From NCBI RefSeq assembly GCF_017377655.1, contig NZ_JAFREL010000015.1:1-41342 (forward strand): a stretch of 41,342 nt of DNA, read 5' to 3'. Origin of the DNA: Candidatus Enterococcus ferrettii (GTDB taxonomy: Bacteria > Bacillota > Bacilli > Lactobacillales > Enterococcaceae). The position numbers were made by a program, and so were the translations under genes. Each line of letters begins with the position of its first letter. Within the stretch, counting starts at the first letter, position 1. The notes under the pieces were generated by a model that was not told the origin of the DNA, ran no database searches, and saw nothing but the letters and a program-made list of their open reading frames with translations. Positions 40,021 to 41,342 of the stretch are shown here, piece after piece.

Positions 40021-40048
40021 CACCCCCCTTCAGTGCAGCTCATGATCC
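39926..40048 (-). promoter_or_regulatory. Long-range pairing that would close the toxin mRNA
   Basis: GGATCATGA in the 5' leader (minus-strand reading of 40048-40040) is perfectly complementary to TCATGATCC at the 3' end of the toxin frame (39934-39926). Folding would join the leader and the end of the coding region and enclose the ribosome site, as in type I toxin mRNAs that are made in an inactive form. The pairing is seen; the effect is inferred. Confidence 0.4.
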
Positions 40049-40088
40049 AGACGAGTTTATTTTACCTACGCTGGTAAATGATCAGACA

Positions 40089-40688
40089 TCATGAAGGTGT
40101 TTCAGGTGGGGCTTTCTGTTTTCTTTTCTCTTGCTCCTTGGCTTTTCTTCTCTTTCGTCGCTTCACCAGTTCTTTGACCACATCGTAAAAATTATCCGCT
40201 GGCAGGGAAGCTTCTTCACTAGTTTTTACTGATTTAGCTACTTGAAGATTTCTTACAGTCATTTTCGTATCCGAAGAATCGGCCAGAGCTTCATGGTTTA
40301 GGTGAGCAGACAGAACTTCATGTACCTCACTTCTTATTGGAGGTAAATCAAAATATACTTCTGGAAGCTTTGGTGTTTCCTCCCATGTACAACGAAGGAC
40401 TGTTGCTTGTTCAGCTGTAGTATCCGCAGTTCCATCCGGTTCTTCTGGAGCGGAAACTCCAAACATTTCGCCGCCATCAAAAATCGGCCGTTCAATCGTT
40501 TCTACATATTTCGCTTTCACAATTTCTTTAAACAATCCAACACCATCTTTTTCGAAGAGCTCCAAGCTGGTTAGCAAGGCCAGCGTTTCTTTGATCTCTT
40601 CAGGACTTTTAGTGGTATCAGGATCTTTAAAAGAAAAATTGTGTTTCTTGCCTTCACTATTTAAGAAGGTAGACACTAGTCTGATCAT
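40089..40688 (-). CDS. DUF2922 protein with long charged C-terminal extension
   Basis: 199 residues. Residues 1-70 (MIRLVSTFLNSEGKKHNFSF, then SPEEIKETLALLTSLELFE, then VKAKYVETIERPIFD) match the small DUF2922 family of Firmicutes, which normally ends at about 70 residues and has no known function. Residues 75-165 are low-complexity and rich in Glu, Thr and Pro; the end (175-199) is a strongly basic KRRKRRKAKEQEKRKQK tail. The basic tail suggests binding to nucleic acid or phospholipid. It lies downstream of another minus-strand gene (gap 58 bases) and 68 bases upstream of the toxin gene. Confidence 0.6.
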   Translation of the reverse strand: MIRLVSTFLNSEGKKHNFSFKDPDTTKSPEEIKETLALLTSLELFEKDGVGLFKEIVKAKYVETIERPIFDGGEMFGVSAPEEPDGTADTTAEQATVLRCTWEETPKLPEVYFDLPPIRSEVHEVLSAHLNHEALADSSDTKMTVRNLQVAKSVKTSEEASLPADNFYDVVKELVKRRKRRKAKEQEKRKQKAPPETPS

Positions 40689-40746
40689 TTTTTAACTCCT
40701 TTTCATCATTTATTCGCGTAGGTGAGACAGACAATAAGTATTAGTT

Positions 40747-41136
40747 TCATGTGGCTTCAGTGCCAGCTTCTGTATGGAAAAGCTTAGCAACTTGCGCCTT
40801 TATAAAAGACTTGGTAGCTTCAAAAAAATTACGAATAGGATCTAGCTTTAAGGCTAAGATCCGCAATTCACTGGTTTCAAAGTAATCCGCAAAGTACCAG
40901 AAAAATCGCTTCATTGTTTTGGTTGCTTTGGTGTTCTTAAATAAGTAATGAACCAAATCCTGCAGTACCAGAGCAAACTCATTCGCACCAAGCTGGTAAC
41001 GGACACGCAAAGCAAGCAGTAGCTTGATGGTCATGGTGCCATTCTGAGTTTCCTGATAATATTCCACGATTTGTTGTTCTAGCGTTTCACGCTTAAGGTT
41101 AAACAGTTGGTGGTGAGTAAAGGGTTGCTCTGACAT
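40747..41136 (-). CDS. Hypothetical helical protein
   Basis: 129 residues, predicted mostly alpha-helical (FNLKRETLEQQIVEYYQET, ALRVRYQLGANEFALVLQDL, TMKRFFWYFADYFE), soluble. I do not recognise a family. The start at 41136 is chosen because GAGGAG lies 9 bases upstream; an ATG seven codons earlier would place that site inside the gene. It probably shares a transcript with the DUF2922 gene. The promoter should lie in 41158-41342, where a direct repeat is found. Confidence 0.6.
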   Translation of the reverse strand: MSEQPFTHHQLFNLKRETLEQQIVEYYQETQNGTMTIKLLLALRVRYQLGANEFALVLQDLVHYLFKNTKATKTMKRFFWYFADYFETSELRILALKLDPIRNFFEATKSFIKAQVAKLFHTEAGTEAT

Positions 41137-41156
41137 AATTGATCGCTCCTCATTCA

Positions 41157-41332
41157 TAGTAATGAATTATTTTTTTACAAAAAATAGTTTGATTTTCGTT
41201 CCGTATACCATTCAACTAAGATGATCGAGTTGAGAGGGAGGAAGGCTCTAAAATAATATCTCTCATGATTAATGACTGTGAAAAGTTGAAATGGCACCCT
41301 AATTCGTAGTAATGAATTATTTTTACAAAAAA
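41157..41332. repeat. Direct repeat pair upstream of the right-end minus-strand genes
   Basis: TAGTAATGAATTATTTTT followed by ACAAAAAA occurs at 41157-41183 and 41307-41332; the first copy has two extra T residues. The starts are 150 bases apart. The first copy overlaps the upstream ATG of the 41136 gene, so the second may precede a neighbouring gene arising from duplication, or both may be regulatory sites. Confidence 0.55.
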
Positions 41333-41342
41333 CTAAAAGGGA

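Overview
The window reads as chromosome of a low-GC Firmicute of the order Lactobacillales, most likely Enterococcus or a close relative. This is inferred from AT-rich genes with strong AGGAGG-type ribosome sites, a LevR/sigma-54 controlled mannose-family PTS, an EbsA-like membrane protein, a very large CnaB-repeat wall-anchored adhesin, and an Fst-type type I toxin. No rRNA, tRNA, CRISPR array, insertion sequence or prophage was seen.

Layout. 1-8250 is a series of short, mostly independent genes: a TauE/SafE exporter behind a compact three-way-junction leader RNA, an ECF sigma factor with a CxC...CxC tail coupled to a DUF2461 gene, a leucine-rich-repeat protein, a small TTG-start gene, VOC, EbsA-like, GNAT, MazG-like and terpenoid-cyclase-like genes, and a decayed LysR gene (7706-7960, minus) that appears on no simple ORF list. 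8416-13175 is a four-gene MacB-like ABC transporter plus two-component system. 13368-14939 carries a ClbS/DfsB gene and a ZIP-like membrane protein. 15166-21597 is the 2143-residue adhesin. 21840-23465 holds a small deoxyribosyltransferase-like gene and an S66 LD-carboxypeptidase.

23809-33173 is the most interesting part. A LevR-type activator is followed by a textbook -24/-12 promoter and eight tightly packed genes: EIIA, EIIB, an EIIAB fusion, EIIC, EIID, an M20 peptidase, a PLP trans-sulfuration-type enzyme and an MtaA/UroD-fold protein with an HxC...C zinc site. The gene set suggests PTS import and breakdown of an unidentified sugar-linked or acylated sulfur amino acid compound, with C-S cleavage and thiol methyl transfer.

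33669-39632 holds a TetR-regulated MFS pump with a clear operator, an alpha/beta hydrolase, a LysR regulator and a CocE/NonD-type hydrolase. The right end (39800-41342) has a 32-residue Fst-family toxin gene on the minus strand with its hairpin terminator and repeats, downstream of a DUF2922 protein with a long charged tail and an unknown gene.
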